A stretch of 47,032 nt of DNA from Cryobacterium adonitolivorans (lineage in GTDB: Bacteria > Actinomycetota > Actinomycetes > Actinomycetales > Microbacteriaceae): NCBI RefSeq assembly GCF_004402695.1, contig NZ_SOFL01000015.1, positions 1 to 47,032 of the forward strand, given 5' to 3'. The position numbers and the translations under genes are program-made. Position 1 is the first letter of the stretch. Each line of letters opens with the position of its first letter. Shown piece after piece: positions 26,131 to 34,524 of the stretch. The notes under the pieces were generated by a model, which saw nothing but the letters and a program-made list of their open reading frames with translations, was not told where the DNA came from and ran no database searches.

Positions 26131-26607
26131 ATGCGACCGGGAGTGCGGGTGGGAATCGATGTCGGCACCGTGCGGATCGGCGTCGCCCGCAGCGATTTCC
26201 ACGGCATGCTCGCCACTCCGGTGGAGACTGTGCCGAGGGACTTGGGTGCGACGGTGCCGGCGGACCTCACCAGGATCGCCGCGATCGTCACCGAGCTGGA
26301 TGCCGTCGAAGTGATCGTGGGACTGCCCCTGGCCCTGTCGGGGCGGCACACCGCCTCGACGGATGACGCCGTCACCTTCGCCGAAACCCTTGCCGCGACC
26401 GTACCGGTGCCGGTGCGCCTCGTCGACGAGCGACTGTCGACGGTGTCGGCTCAGGCCGCCCTGCGGAGCGTCGGGCGCAGCACCCGCACCCAACGTCCAG
26501 TGGTCGATCAGGTGGCCGCGACTATTATTCTGCAGCACGCTCTCGACACCGAACGTGCCTCGGGCAAGCCAGCCGGCACGTCCGTCGACCAGACCGGAAG
26601 GCCGTGA
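26131..26607 (+). CDS. ruvX: Holliday junction resolvase-like protein RuvX (YqgF)
   Basis: A 158-residue RNase H-fold protein with GIDVGTVRIGVARSD at the N-terminus, IVGLPLALSG and LVDERLST. YqgF proteins are implicated in pre-16S rRNA 5' end processing. The order alaS-ruvX-mltG-aroE is conserved in actinobacteria. Its TGA stop overlaps the GTG start of mltG. Confidence 0.93.
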   Translation: MRPGVRVGIDVGTVRIGVARSDFHGMLATPVETVPRDLGATVPADLTRIAAIVTELDAVEVIVGLPLALSGRHTASTDDAVTFAETLAATVPVPVRLVDERLSTVSAQAALRSVGRSTRTQRPVVDQVAATIILQHALDTERASGKPAGTSVDQTGRP

Positions 26608-28058
26608 CCGTGGCGAAAAGTCCGCCGGAAAACCCCGCCCCGAACCTATCGGGCGGCACTGGCGACACGCCGCTGCCCTCCCGCCGGGCCCTGCGGGAAG
26701 CCCAGGCGGCCAGGGACGCGCAGGCGGCGCAGGAGAGTGCGAGCGCAGCAGAACCTGCCGACCAACAGCCTGCCGACCAACAGCCTGCCGACCAACAGCC
26801 TGCCGACGAGCAGCCCGCCGGCGACCACAACCCCTTCGCGGGGCTCGGCTTCGGCTCCGTGCCCGAGCCGGCGTACGCGTCCGACGGTCAGGTCGCGGGT
26901 GCTCCGGACGCCCCCGCGGCCGCCGGACGCCCCAGCTCCCGCGCGAATCGACGTGCGCGGCTCGCCGACCACCCGACGCTGGTGGAGAAAAAGTCCCGCA
27001 AGGGCGGCTGGGGCTGCCTGGTCGTGATTCTCGTCCTTCTCGGGCTGATGGGCGCCGCAGCCCTGGCCCTGCAGGGGCCGATCAGCCAGCTCGTCGCCGC
27101 CACCCAGGCCCCCGAGGACTACGAGGGTTCCGGCAGCGGCGATGTGCTCATTATGATCCACGACGGCGACACCGGTTCCGACATAGCCAAAGCCCTGGTG
27201 GACCAGGATGTGGTGAAGAGCTACGACGCCTTCTACGACCTTCTCCTCGCCCAGTCGACCGACCCGGTCTTCCAGCCGGGCGCCTACCAGCTGGCCTCGC
27301 AGATGAGCGCCCAGGCTGCACTCGAGGCCCTGCAGGACCCGGACACCCGCCAGGACCTCACCGTGGTGATCCCGGAAGGAACCGCTGCGGTCGACGTGCT
27401 GACCTCGATGTCTGAGGGTACCGACATCCCGCTCGAGGATTTGCAGGCCGCGGCCGCCGACCTGTCCGGGTTCGGGCTCCCGGCCGAGGCCACCAGCCTC
27501 GAAGGCTTCCTGTTCCCGGCCACATACACGTTCCAGCCCGCGACGAGTGCGCACGACGCCCTCAAGACCCTCGTCGATCGCCAGTTCGAGGCCCTCGACA
27601 CTGCCGGGGTCGCCCCGGCCGATCGGTGGAAGACCATCGTGATGGCATCGCTGATCCAGCGTGAGGCCGGACTGCGGGACGACTATTTCAAGGTGGCCCG
27701 GGTGTTCTACAACCGGCTCGACCCGGCGCAGTGGGAATCCGGACTGTTGCAGTCCGATGCCACCGTCGCCTACGGCACCGGCAACACCCACCTGGTCACG
27801 ACGACCGACGCCGAGCGTGCGGATGCCAACAACGCCTACAACACCTACATGCACCCCGGTCTGCCGGTCGGACCGATCAGCAACCCTGGCGACCTGGCCA
27901 TCGATGCCGCCCTGCACCCCGCGGACGGAACCTGGCTATTCTTCGTCACGTGGAACCTGGATACCGGAGAGACCATTTTTTCGACAACGGCGGACGAACA
28001 CGACGCGGGCGTCGCCAAGTGGCTGGCCTGGATGGATGAGCACCCCGAATATGGCTGA
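26604..28058 (+). CDS. mltG: Endolytic murein transglycosylase MltG (YceG-like)
   Basis: MltG cuts nascent glycan strands at the membrane and helps set their length. The 484-residue protein has a long cytoplasmic N-terminal region, one membrane helix (GCLVVILVLLGLMGAAAL, about residues 137-154), a LysM-like region and the YceG catalytic domain. The catalytic glutamate is E354 in ASLIQREAG, followed by NTYMHPGLPVGPI. The N-terminal region carries four PADQQ-type repeats. The GTG start overlaps the ruvX stop. The 3' end overlaps the aroE start by 8 bases. Confidence 0.93.
   Translation: MTVAKSPPENPAPNLSGGTGDTPLPSRRALREAQAARDAQAAQESASAAEPADQQPADQQPADQQPADEQPAGDHNPFAGLGFGSVPEPAYASDGQVAGAPDAPAAAGRPSSRANRRARLADHPTLVEKKSRKGGWGCLVVILVLLGLMGAAALALQGPISQLVAATQAPEDYEGSGSGDVLIMIHDGDTGSDIAKALVDQDVVKSYDAFYDLLLAQSTDPVFQPGAYQLASQMSAQAALEALQDPDTRQDLTVVIPEGTAAVDVLTSMSEGTDIPLEDLQAAAADLSGFGLPAEATSLEGFLFPATYTFQPATSAHDALKTLVDRQFEALDTAGVAPADRWKTIVMASLIQREAGLRDDYFKVARVFYNRLDPAQWESGLLQSDATVAYGTGNTHLVTTTDAERADANNAYNTYMHPGLPVGPISNPGDLAIDAALHPADGTWLFFVTWNLDTGETIFSTTADEHDAGVAKWLAWMDEHPEYG
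26754..26813 (+). repeat. Four tandem 15-bp repeats inside mltG
   Basis: CCTGCCGACCAACAG is repeated three times exactly and once with changes, encoding Pro-Ala-Asp-Gln-Gln units in the disordered cytoplasmic tail. Copy number may vary between strains without shifting the frame. Confidence 0.9.
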
Positions 28059-29013
28059 TCCGACAGACGCAGCAGGACGCGCCGCGCCGCGCCGCCGGCT
28101 GGCCGTGCTCGGTTCGCCGATCGCGCATTCGCTCTCCCCGGCTCTGCACGCTGCCGCGTACCGGGTGCTCGGACTGAACTGGGAATACACGGCGGTCCAG
28201 ATCGGCGAAGGGGAACTCGACGGCTTCCTGGACGCCCTCACGCCGGAATGGCTGGGGCTCTCGCTGACCATGCCGCTCAAGCACGAGGTCCAGCCGCGCC
28301 TGGACGACCTGGACCGGGTCGCGACCCTGACCGGTGCCGTGAACACGGTGCGGTTCGGCCACGCAGCGGCGGGGGAGGGTGACGGCACGGGAGCCGCGCG
28401 GCGGCCGTTCTCCGGCTACAACACCGATGTGCCCGGGCTCGTGCGTGCCCTGGCCGAGGCCGGCATGGACCGTGCGGCGCACGTTACCCTGCTCGGTGCC
28501 GGCGCGACGGCCGCATCCGCCCTCGCCGCCGCCGCCGAACTCGGCGCGGAGACCGTGGACATCATAGCCAGGACGCCTTCCCGCGCCGACCCGCTCCTGG
28601 ACCTCGGCCGCAAGCTCGGGCTCGTCGTCACGGTGTCAGGCCTGCCCACCATGGCCGCCACCGACCGCGTCACCGACCTCGTGATCAGCACCATGCCCGG
28701 CGACGCCGCGCTGGAGCACGAGTTCCCGGCCACATTGCGGGCGACCACTCTGCTTTTCGACGTGGGCTACGCTCCCTGGCCCACGGCACTGGCCCATTCA
28801 TGGGCGGTGGCCGGCGGCAGCGCCCTGTCCGGCCGCACGATGCTGCTGCACCAGGCTGTGGTGCAGATCCGGATCTTTCTGGCCAACGATCCCTTCCTGC
28901 CGCTTCCCGGCGAGGACGCCGTGCTGGAGGCCATGCGCGCAGTGCTACCCGCCGCCACCGCGCCGGTCGACGCCGCCGGGGGGACGGCTCCCGGCCGCGC
29001 TGTGGAAGGATAG
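28051..29013 (+). CDS. aroE: Shikimate dehydrogenase
   Basis: It reduces 3-dehydroshikimate to shikimate with NADPH. The 320-residue protein has [10 protein letters not shown] for shikimate binding, the catalytic lysine in TMPLKHEV (K77), the catalytic aspartate in YNTDVPG (D126) and the nucleotide-binding GAGATAAS. The ATG at 28051 lies inside the last codons of mltG, with an 8-base overlap. There is an N-terminal extension of about 15 residues and an Ala/Gly-rich C-terminal tail. aroC follows after 5 bases. Confidence 0.94.
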   Translation: MADPTDAAGRAAPRRRLAVLGSPIAHSLSPALHAAAYRVLGLNWEYTAVQIGEGELDGFLDALTPEWLGLSLTMPLKHEVQPRLDDLDRVATLTGAVNTVRFGHAAAGEGDGTGAARRPFSGYNTDVPGLVRALAEAGMDRAAHVTLLGAGATAASALAAAAELGAETVDIIARTPSRADPLLDLGRKLGLVVTVSGLPTMAATDRVTDLVISTMPGDAALEHEFPATLRATTLLFDVGYAPWPTALAHSWAVAGGSALSGRTMLLHQAVVQIRIFLANDPFLPLPGEDAVLEAMRAVLPAATAPVDAAGGTAPGRAVEG

Positions 29014-29018
29014 GGACC

Positions 29019-30227
29019 ATGCTTCGTTGGCTCACCGCCGGAGAGTCCCACGGCCCCGAACTCCTCGCCATTGTCGAGGGTTTGCCCGCTGGGATCCCGG
29101 TCACACTAGATGCGATCCGCCTCGACCTTGCGCGCCGCAAACTCGGCTACGGCCGGGGTGCGCGCATGAAATTCGAACAGGACGAACTGAACATCTCCGG
29201 TGGCGTCCGCCACGGCCTCACCCTCGGCGGCCCCGTGGCGCTGCGGATCGGGAACACCGAATGGCCCAAGTGGGCCGAGGTGATGAGCCCGGAACCCGTC
29301 GACCCCGCCCTGCTCGCCCGCGGCCGAGGCGCACCCCTGGTGCGCCCGCGACCCGGCCACGCCGACCTGGTCGGCATGCAGAAGTACGACTTCGACGAGG
29401 CCCGCCCGGTGCTCGAGCGCGCCAGTGCCCGGGAGACAGCGGCCCGCGTTGCCCTCGGCGCCGTCGCACGTGCCTTCCTCGCCGGCCTCGGCATCGAACT
29501 GGTCAGCCACACCCTGTCGATCGGCCCGGTTCGTGTGCCAGAGGGGTCGCCGCTGCCGCGTCCTGGCGACGTCGACGCCCTCGACGCCGACCCGCTGCGC
29601 TGCTTTGACGCCGCGACCAGCGCGCTGATGGTGGCCGAAGTGGATGCCGCGCACAAGGACGGCGACACCCTGGGCGGAATTGTCGAGGTTCTCGCGTACA
29701 ACCTCCCGCCGGGTCTCGGCTCCTTCGTGCACTGGGACCGCCGGCTGGATTCTCAGCTCGCCGCGGCGTTAATGGGCATCCAGGCGATCAAGGGCGTCGA
29801 GGTCGGCGACGGCTTCCTCACCACCACCCGCCGAGGCTCGGACGCGCACGACGAACTCGTCCAGGTCGATGACCGGATCCTGCGCGCCAGCGACAAGGCC
29901 GGCGGCACCGAGGGCGGCATGAGCACCGGCACCGTGTTGCGCGTGCGGGCCGGTATGAAGCCCATCGCCACGATCCCGCGCGCGCTCCGCACCGTGGACA
30001 TCACCACAAGCGAAGCGGCACCGGCCCACCACCAGCGCTCCGATGTCTGCGCGGTGCCGGCTGCCGGCGTCGTCGCCGAGGCAATGGTGGCGCTGGTCCT
30101 GGCGAACTCGGTGCTGGAGAAGTTCGGTGGCGACTCTCTCGGCGAAACTCGCCGCAACCTGGACTCCTACCTCGCCAGCATCCCGGCGAACCTGCGCACC
30201 GGGGCGTCCAGCGACGCCACGCTCTAG
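29019..30227 (+). CDS. aroC: Chorismate synthase
   Basis: It converts 5-enolpyruvylshikimate 3-phosphate to chorismate using reduced FMN. The 402-residue protein begins [13 protein letters not shown] and contains GYGRGARM, the internal [16 protein letters not shown] segment and the C-terminal [13 protein letters not shown], all family signatures. GAAGGA lies before the ATG. aroK starts 1 base past the stop codon. Confidence 0.97.
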   Translation: MLRWLTAGESHGPELLAIVEGLPAGIPVTLDAIRLDLARRKLGYGRGARMKFEQDELNISGGVRHGLTLGGPVALRIGNTEWPKWAEVMSPEPVDPALLARGRGAPLVRPRPGHADLVGMQKYDFDEARPVLERASARETAARVALGAVARAFLAGLGIELVSHTLSIGPVRVPEGSPLPRPGDVDALDADPLRCFDAATSALMVAEVDAAHKDGDTLGGIVEVLAYNLPPGLGSFVHWDRRLDSQLAAALMGIQAIKGVEVGDGFLTTTRRGSDAHDELVQVDDRILRASDKAGGTEGGMSTGTVLRVRAGMKPIATIPRALRTVDITTSEAAPAHHQRSDVCAVPAAGVVAEAMVALVLANSVLEKFGGDSLGETRRNLDSYLASIPANLRTGASSDATL

Positions 30228-30228
30228 C

Positions 30229-30870
30229 GTGCTGTTCCTGAGCCCGGACGCATCCCGTCCCGCCGACGGCTGGCCGGCCGCACCCACGCCGGTTCCCGGT
30301 CGCCTCGAAGGCGTGTCGCCGGAGGACGTGTCGCCGGAAGGCGCGGAGCCGCGCCGGGACACGGACGCCCCGCTGTATCCGCTCGTGTTCATCGGACCGA
30401 TGGCGTCGGGCAAGTCCAAGATCGGCCGCCGGGTCGCGCGCACCCTGCGGGTGCCGTTCCTGGACACCGACAAACTGATCGTCGCCGAGCACGGTCCGAT
30501 CACCGAGATCTTCGCCACACACGGCGAGGGCCACTTCCGGGCCCTCGAACGCGCGGCCGTCGCCGACGCGTTGCAACAGACGCGGTCCGTGGTCTCGCTC
30601 GGCGGGGGAGCGGTGCTTGACCCGGCCACCCGCGCCGACCTGCGGCACAGCACCGTGATCTCCCTGAGCACCACCGCTGAGGCCGTACGCAACCGCACCA
30701 GGAACGCCAAGCGTCCGCTCCTGGCCGAGGGACCGGACGCGTGGCAGCGCATCTACGACGAACGCCGCCCCCTGTACGAGGCGCTGGCCAGCATCCACTT
30801 CGATACGTCGACCAGGCCGGTCGACGCCATCGCCGCCGATATCGTGAAATGGGTAAGAGAACAATCGTGA
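30229..30870 (+). CDS. aroK: Shikimate kinase with N-terminal extension
   Basis: It phosphorylates shikimate with ATP. The kinase core begins near residue 50 with YPLVFIGPMASGKSKIG (Walker A, residues 56-63), then DTDKLI, the motif SLGGGAVL and the lid RPLLAEG. From the GTG at 30229 the protein is 213 residues, about 45 longer than usual; the extra N-terminal part is Pro/Asp-rich and carries a VSPED/VSPEG repeat. Later GTG codons at 30313 and 30328 are possible starts, so the extension may not be translated. The TGA stop overlaps the aroB GTG. Confidence 0.92.
   Translation: MLFLSPDASRPADGWPAAPTPVPGRLEGVSPEDVSPEGAEPRRDTDAPLYPLVFIGPMASGKSKIGRRVARTLRVPFLDTDKLIVAEHGPITEIFATHGEGHFRALERAAVADALQQTRSVVSLGGGAVLDPATRADLRHSTVISLSTTAEAVRNRTRNAKRPLLAEGPDAWQRIYDERRPLYEALASIHFDTSTRPVDAIAADIVKWVREQS
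30313..30342 (+). repeat. Two tandem 15-bp repeats in the aroK 5' region
   Basis: GTGTCGCCGGAGGAC is followed by GTGTCGCCGGAAGGC. Both start with GTG in the aroK frame, so each copy offers a possible start codon. Confidence 0.7.
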
Positions 30871-31964
30871 CCGACATGCAGCCCGAAGAGACCGGCACCA
30901 CCACCATCACCGTCAGCGGTGTCGACAGCTACCCGGTCCTCATCGGGCGCGGCATCGTCGCCGATCTCGCCGAGCAGCTCGGCGACACCGTCAAGAAGGT
31001 GCTCATCGTGCACACCTCTCACCTCGGCGCCCGCGCCGTTGCCCTGCGGGAGAGCCTCCTGGATCGCTACGAGGTACTCATCGCCGAGGTCCCCGACGCC
31101 GAACCGGCCAAACGGGTCGAGGTGGCCGCATTCTGCTGGCAGGTGATGGGACAGGCCGACTTCACTCGAACCGACGCTGTCATCGGCTTCGGCGGCGGCG
31201 CCGTGACCGACCTGGCCGGTTTCGTCGCGGCGACCTGGCTGCGCGGCGTGAAGCTCGTGCAGATTCCCACCAGCGTGCTCGGCATGGTCGACGCTGCCGT
31301 CGGCGGCAAGAACGGCATCAACACCGCCGAGGGCAAGAACCTCGTCGGCACCTTCTACGCCCCGGCCGCCGTGGTCTGCGACCTCGACATCCTCGCCGAC
31401 CTGCCCCGCAACGAGATCCTCGCCGGCTTCGCCGAGATCGTGAAGGCCGGGTTCATCCAGATCCCGGAGATCCTCGACATCGTCGAAGCGGACGTCGCCG
31501 CGGTCACTGACCCGACCACGCCCGAGTTCCGCCGGGTGCTGGAACTCTCGATCGCCATGAAGGCCCGCGTCGTCGGCGCGGACTTCAAGGAGGCGGGCCT
31601 CCGCGAAATCCTCAACTACGGGCACACCCTCGGCCACGCCGTCGAGCACGCTGAACGCTACGGCTGGCGCCACGGCGCCGCCGTCGCCGTCGGCATGATG
31701 TTCGCCGCCGAACTTGCCAGGCTCAGCGGCCGGCTCTCCGACGAGGCCGTCGACCGGCACCGCCGCATCCTGGAGTCGCTGACCCTACCGACGACCTATC
31801 CGGTGGGCCGATGGCCTACCCTGCTGGCCACCATGCAGCGTGACAAGAAGACCCGCAGCGGCATGTTGCGCTTCATCGTGCTCGACGACATCGGCAAGCC
31901 CACGGTGCTCGAGGGCCCGGATGCGTCGCTGCTGTTCGCCGCCTACCAGGAGATCGGCTCCTAG
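30867..31964 (+). CDS. aroB: 3-dehydroquinate synthase
   Basis: It converts DAHP to 3-dehydroquinate using NAD and a divalent metal. The 365-residue protein has GFGGGAVTDLAGFVAATW, PTSVLGMVDAAVGGKN, the metal-ligand GFAEIVKAGF and the histidine motif LNYGHTLGHAVE. GTG at 30867 overlaps the aroK stop (GTGA). It is the last of four contiguous shikimate genes; aroQ, its neighbour in M. tuberculosis, lies 10 kb further on here. Confidence 0.97.
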   Translation: MTDMQPEETGTTTITVSGVDSYPVLIGRGIVADLAEQLGDTVKKVLIVHTSHLGARAVALRESLLDRYEVLIAEVPDAEPAKRVEVAAFCWQVMGQADFTRTDAVIGFGGGAVTDLAGFVAATWLRGVKLVQIPTSVLGMVDAAVGGKNGINTAEGKNLVGTFYAPAAVVCDLDILADLPRNEILAGFAEIVKAGFIQIPEILDIVEADVAAVTDPTTPEFRRVLELSIAMKARVVGADFKEAGLREILNYGHTLGHAVEHAERYGWRHGAAVAVGMMFAAELARLSGRLSDEAVDRHRRILESLTLPTTYPVGRWPTLLATMQRDKKTRSGMLRFIVLDDIGKPTVLEGPDASLLFAAYQEIGS

Positions 31965-31973
31965 CGGTCGTGC

Positions 31974-32489
31974 TCAGCCGTCGAACACCGACCAGCAGAT
32001 GTCGTTGCGCAGCCGCTGGTCGTCCAGCACCAGAGGCCGTATCGCTTCCGGGAGCTGCTCGCGTTGCCAGCGACACTCCAGTCGTCCTGCGGCGATGCCT
32101 TCGTCTGCCGGGACGGCCGCACGGGCGGCCTTGATCGCGTATGCGGCCGCACCGAGCTCGTGCGCAGCAACGTGCGCAACCGCACCGGCCTGCCCGGCAG
32201 CGTATGCGGCATGGCGAGCCGCCCCACGAAGGTCTCTGGCCGCACCCATCGCATGCCCGCCCGCCGCGCGTGCCTCCATCATGGGGATCTCGCCGCGAAC
32301 CCATCCGCGGGCGGCCGCTATCGCCTGACGTGGGCGAGGGTCTTCCGGCCGTGCGGCCTCGAAGAGACCCAGCACATGCTCCGCGCACGAAGCCGCCCAG
32401 AGCGCGAGCAGCCGGTGATCGGAATCGGTGAGGTTCCCACCGCGACGGATCGTGATGAAGCGAGGGTCGCGGACCGTCGGAAGGATCAT
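31974..32489 (-). CDS. Imm5-like putative immunity protein
   Basis: A 171-residue, alanine-rich, helical protein. HRLLALWAASCAEHVLGLFE followed by PEDPRPRQAIAAARGWVRGE is the pattern of the Imm-5 family of predicted immunity proteins from polymorphic toxin systems. Repeated AAR/HAA segments follow. The ATG at 32489 is chosen because GGAGG lies 7 bases upstream; an ATG 45 bases earlier lacks one. No toxin gene is visible in the window, so it is an orphan, or has another role. It faces aroB with a 9-base gap between the stops and marks the left edge of the accessory stretch. Confidence 0.7.
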   Translation of the reverse strand: MILPTVRDPRFITIRRGGNLTDSDHRLLALWAASCAEHVLGLFEAARPEDPRPRQAIAAARGWVRGEIPMMEARAAGGHAMGAARDLRGAARHAAYAAGQAGAVAHVAAHELGAAAYAIKAARAAVPADEGIAAGRLECRWQREQLPEAIRPLVLDDQRLRNDICWSVFDG

Positions 32490-32572
32490 CGGGGACCTCC
32501 TTGTCGCAGGAACTGCCCTCAACGGTACCGCCACGGATCAGTGTTCCGGGTCGGTACAGCCGGTCCCACCCT

Positions 32573-32629
32573 TTCCGGCCGACATGCCTGAAATGACGCA
32601 CCCGACCGGCCGCTGAGCGCAGGTCGCCT
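32573..32629. repeat. Direct repeat A of a ~57-bp pair flanking the M1 peptidase gene
   Basis: The stretch starting TTCCGGCCGAC and ending GAGCGCAGGTCGCCT-like matches 34442-34499 with roughly 80-85 percent identity by eye and a one-base gap. It lies between the Imm5-like gene and the peptidase gene (gap 32490-32806). Beyond it a possible TTATAT at about 32706 precedes the peptidase gene; nothing else is seen in the gap. Confidence 0.75.
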
Positions 32630-32806
32630 CTGGGCGGCGGTCGATCTCCACGAAACCGGGCACCGCGTCGTCCAGATGGGAAACCGACACCACGAGGCGG
32701 AGGCTTTATATGAGTCAACGCGGGCCGTTGCCGTTTCCCGGAAGCAGCACTACGGTGTGGATTCCCCGACTGAACCCCTCGCCACGCCCATCGAAGGAGA
32801 TGTCCC

Positions 32807-34399
32807 GTGCAGTCATTGAGAAAGCTCCACACCATCGCATTGGGGTGCCTGTCGGTGTTCGCCCTGGCTGCCTGTGGGAATGCGACAGCAGTGTCCCCCG
32901 TCTCGTCCGCCGCCACGCAGAGGACTAGTGCAGCGGCCGCTCCGGCAACGATCGGGTTCAGCGCTTTCAGTGGAACGGCGCCGGCCTCCTCCGGGAAGGG
33001 CGGGCCGCGCTACTCGGCCGGCGCTGCCGGAACCGGCGACACGTACTTTCCCTACGCCGGCAACGGCGGGTATGACGTCCAGGACTACGAACTTGCCCTC
33101 CGCTACGAGCCACCGGCGGATCCCGCGGTGCTCACCGGCCGCCTCAGCGGCGTCGCGACCATCACACTCCGCGCGACACAGGATCTGCAGTCGCTCAACT
33201 TCGACCTGCGCGGCCTCGACGTCGCATCCGTCCGGGTGGACGGCAAGGCCGCGGCACACGGGAAGTCACATGGCGGAGACAACGCCGAGTGGTCACAGCA
33301 GCAGGACGACGTGAACCGTATCTGGGAACTCACCGTCGGGCTGCGGCCTAAGCTCAAAGCAGGGCAGACGACGACCATCGTGATCGATTACGGCGGTGCC
33401 ACCGGGCAGCCGCTGGACACCACCGGTGCCCTCTACGGGTGGGTTACCACTGCTGATGGCGCGATGGTGGTCAACGAGCCCGACGGCGCGGCAACCTGGT
33501 ATCCGGTCAACGACGACCCGCAGGACAAGGCGACATACACGTTCCGCCTCACGGTGCCGGCCGGCAAGACAGCGGTGGCGAACGGGCTGCCGGCCGGAAA
33601 GCCCAAGACCAGGGCAGGGTGGACGACCTGGAACTGGCGGGCCTCGGACCCGATGGCCAGCTACCTGTCGACGGCGAGCGTCGGTGACTATGCCGTTTCT
33701 CGCGACGAGGGTCCTGGCGGTCTGCCGATCATCAATGCCATCGACGATGGCGTGACGGGGGAGGACCTTGCCGAAACGACGGCGTCCCTCGCGCTGCAAC
33801 CTCAGATGATCGCGTTCCTCCAGGACCAGTTCGGGCCGTACCCGTTCGAGGCGTTCGGCGCGATCGTCGATGACGACTCTGTCGACTATGCCCTGGAGAC
33901 CCAGACCCGTCCGGTGTACTCCGAGGTCGCGAACGAATTGACGGTGGTGCACGAACTGGGGCACCAGTGGTTCGGCAACGCGGTTTCCCCGGCCGATTGG
34001 AAGGACATCTGGCTGAACGAAGGCTGGGCGACCTATGTCGAGTGGTTGTGGGCCGAGCACCAAGGCACTGCAGACGTTGCCGACGAGTTCGCCGACACGG
34101 TGGCAGAGCTGGACGCGGACAACGGCTGGACGCTCAACATCGCAGACCCGGGTCGCGACGGTCTGTTCGATAGCCCGGTCTACCAGCGGGGAGCGGCCGC
34201 CTTGCACGCGCTGCGTGCGGAGATCGGCGACGACGCATTCTTCGCCGGCGCCCGCCTGTGGCTGACCCGATACAACGACTCGACTGCCACCACCGAGGAC
34301 TTTGAAGCCGTGATGGAAGAGAGCTCAGGCCAACAGCTCGACACCTTCTTCGACGACTGGCTGCGCGAAGGAGACCGACCGGTCATGCCGCAGCCCTGA
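32807..34399 (+). CDS. M1 family zinc metallopeptidase, predicted lipoprotein
   Basis: A 530-residue predicted surface lipoprotein: the N-terminus has a basic start, a hydrophobic stretch and a lipobox ending LAACG, with Cys at about residue 23. The mature protein has the M1 beta-sandwich, then the zinc motif HELGHQWFGN (H382, E383, H386) with E405 in WLNEGWA as third ligand. The substrate-binding loop is ALETQTRP in place of GAMEN, as in related actinobacterial proteins. It probably trims extracellular peptides. GTG at 32807 follows AAGGAGA. The gene is alone between two ~57-bp direct repeats, a hint of separate acquisition. Confidence 0.9.
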   Translation: MQSLRKLHTIALGCLSVFALAACGNATAVSPVSSAATQRTSAAAAPATIGFSAFSGTAPASSGKGGPRYSAGAAGTGDTYFPYAGNGGYDVQDYELALRYEPPADPAVLTGRLSGVATITLRATQDLQSLNFDLRGLDVASVRVDGKAAAHGKSHGGDNAEWSQQQDDVNRIWELTVGLRPKLKAGQTTTIVIDYGGATGQPLDTTGALYGWVTTADGAMVVNEPDGAATWYPVNDDPQDKATYTFRLTVPAGKTAVANGLPAGKPKTRAGWTTWNWRASDPMASYLSTASVGDYAVSRDEGPGGLPIINAIDDGVTGEDLAETTASLALQPQMIAFLQDQFGPYPFEAFGAIVDDDSVDYALETQTRPVYSEVANELTVVHELGHQWFGNAVSPADWKDIWLNEGWATYVEWLWAEHQGTADVADEFADTVAELDADNGWTLNIADPGRDGLFDSPVYQRGAAALHALRAEIGDDAFFAGARLWLTRYNDSTATTEDFEAVMEESSGQQLDTFFDDWLREGDRPVMPQP

Positions 34400-34441
34400 G
34401 CGTTCGCGTCCGCGGTTCACCGCGCTGCGTGCACGGCACAG

Positions 34442-34499
34442 TTCCGGCCGACTTCGCCTAGAATGAAGCACCCGACCAGCCGCCAAGCGCAGGTCGCCT
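34442..34499. repeat. Direct repeat B of the ~57-bp pair, with putative promoter
   Basis: Matches 32573-32629. It starts 43 bases after the peptidase stop and ends 25 bases before the GAF regulator start. It contains TAGAAT (34459-34464), a good -10 for the regulator gene; the corresponding bases in copy A read TGAAAT and look degenerate. Confidence 0.7.
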
Positions 34500-34524
34500 A
34501 CGACCAGCGCTGATCGGAGGTGTT

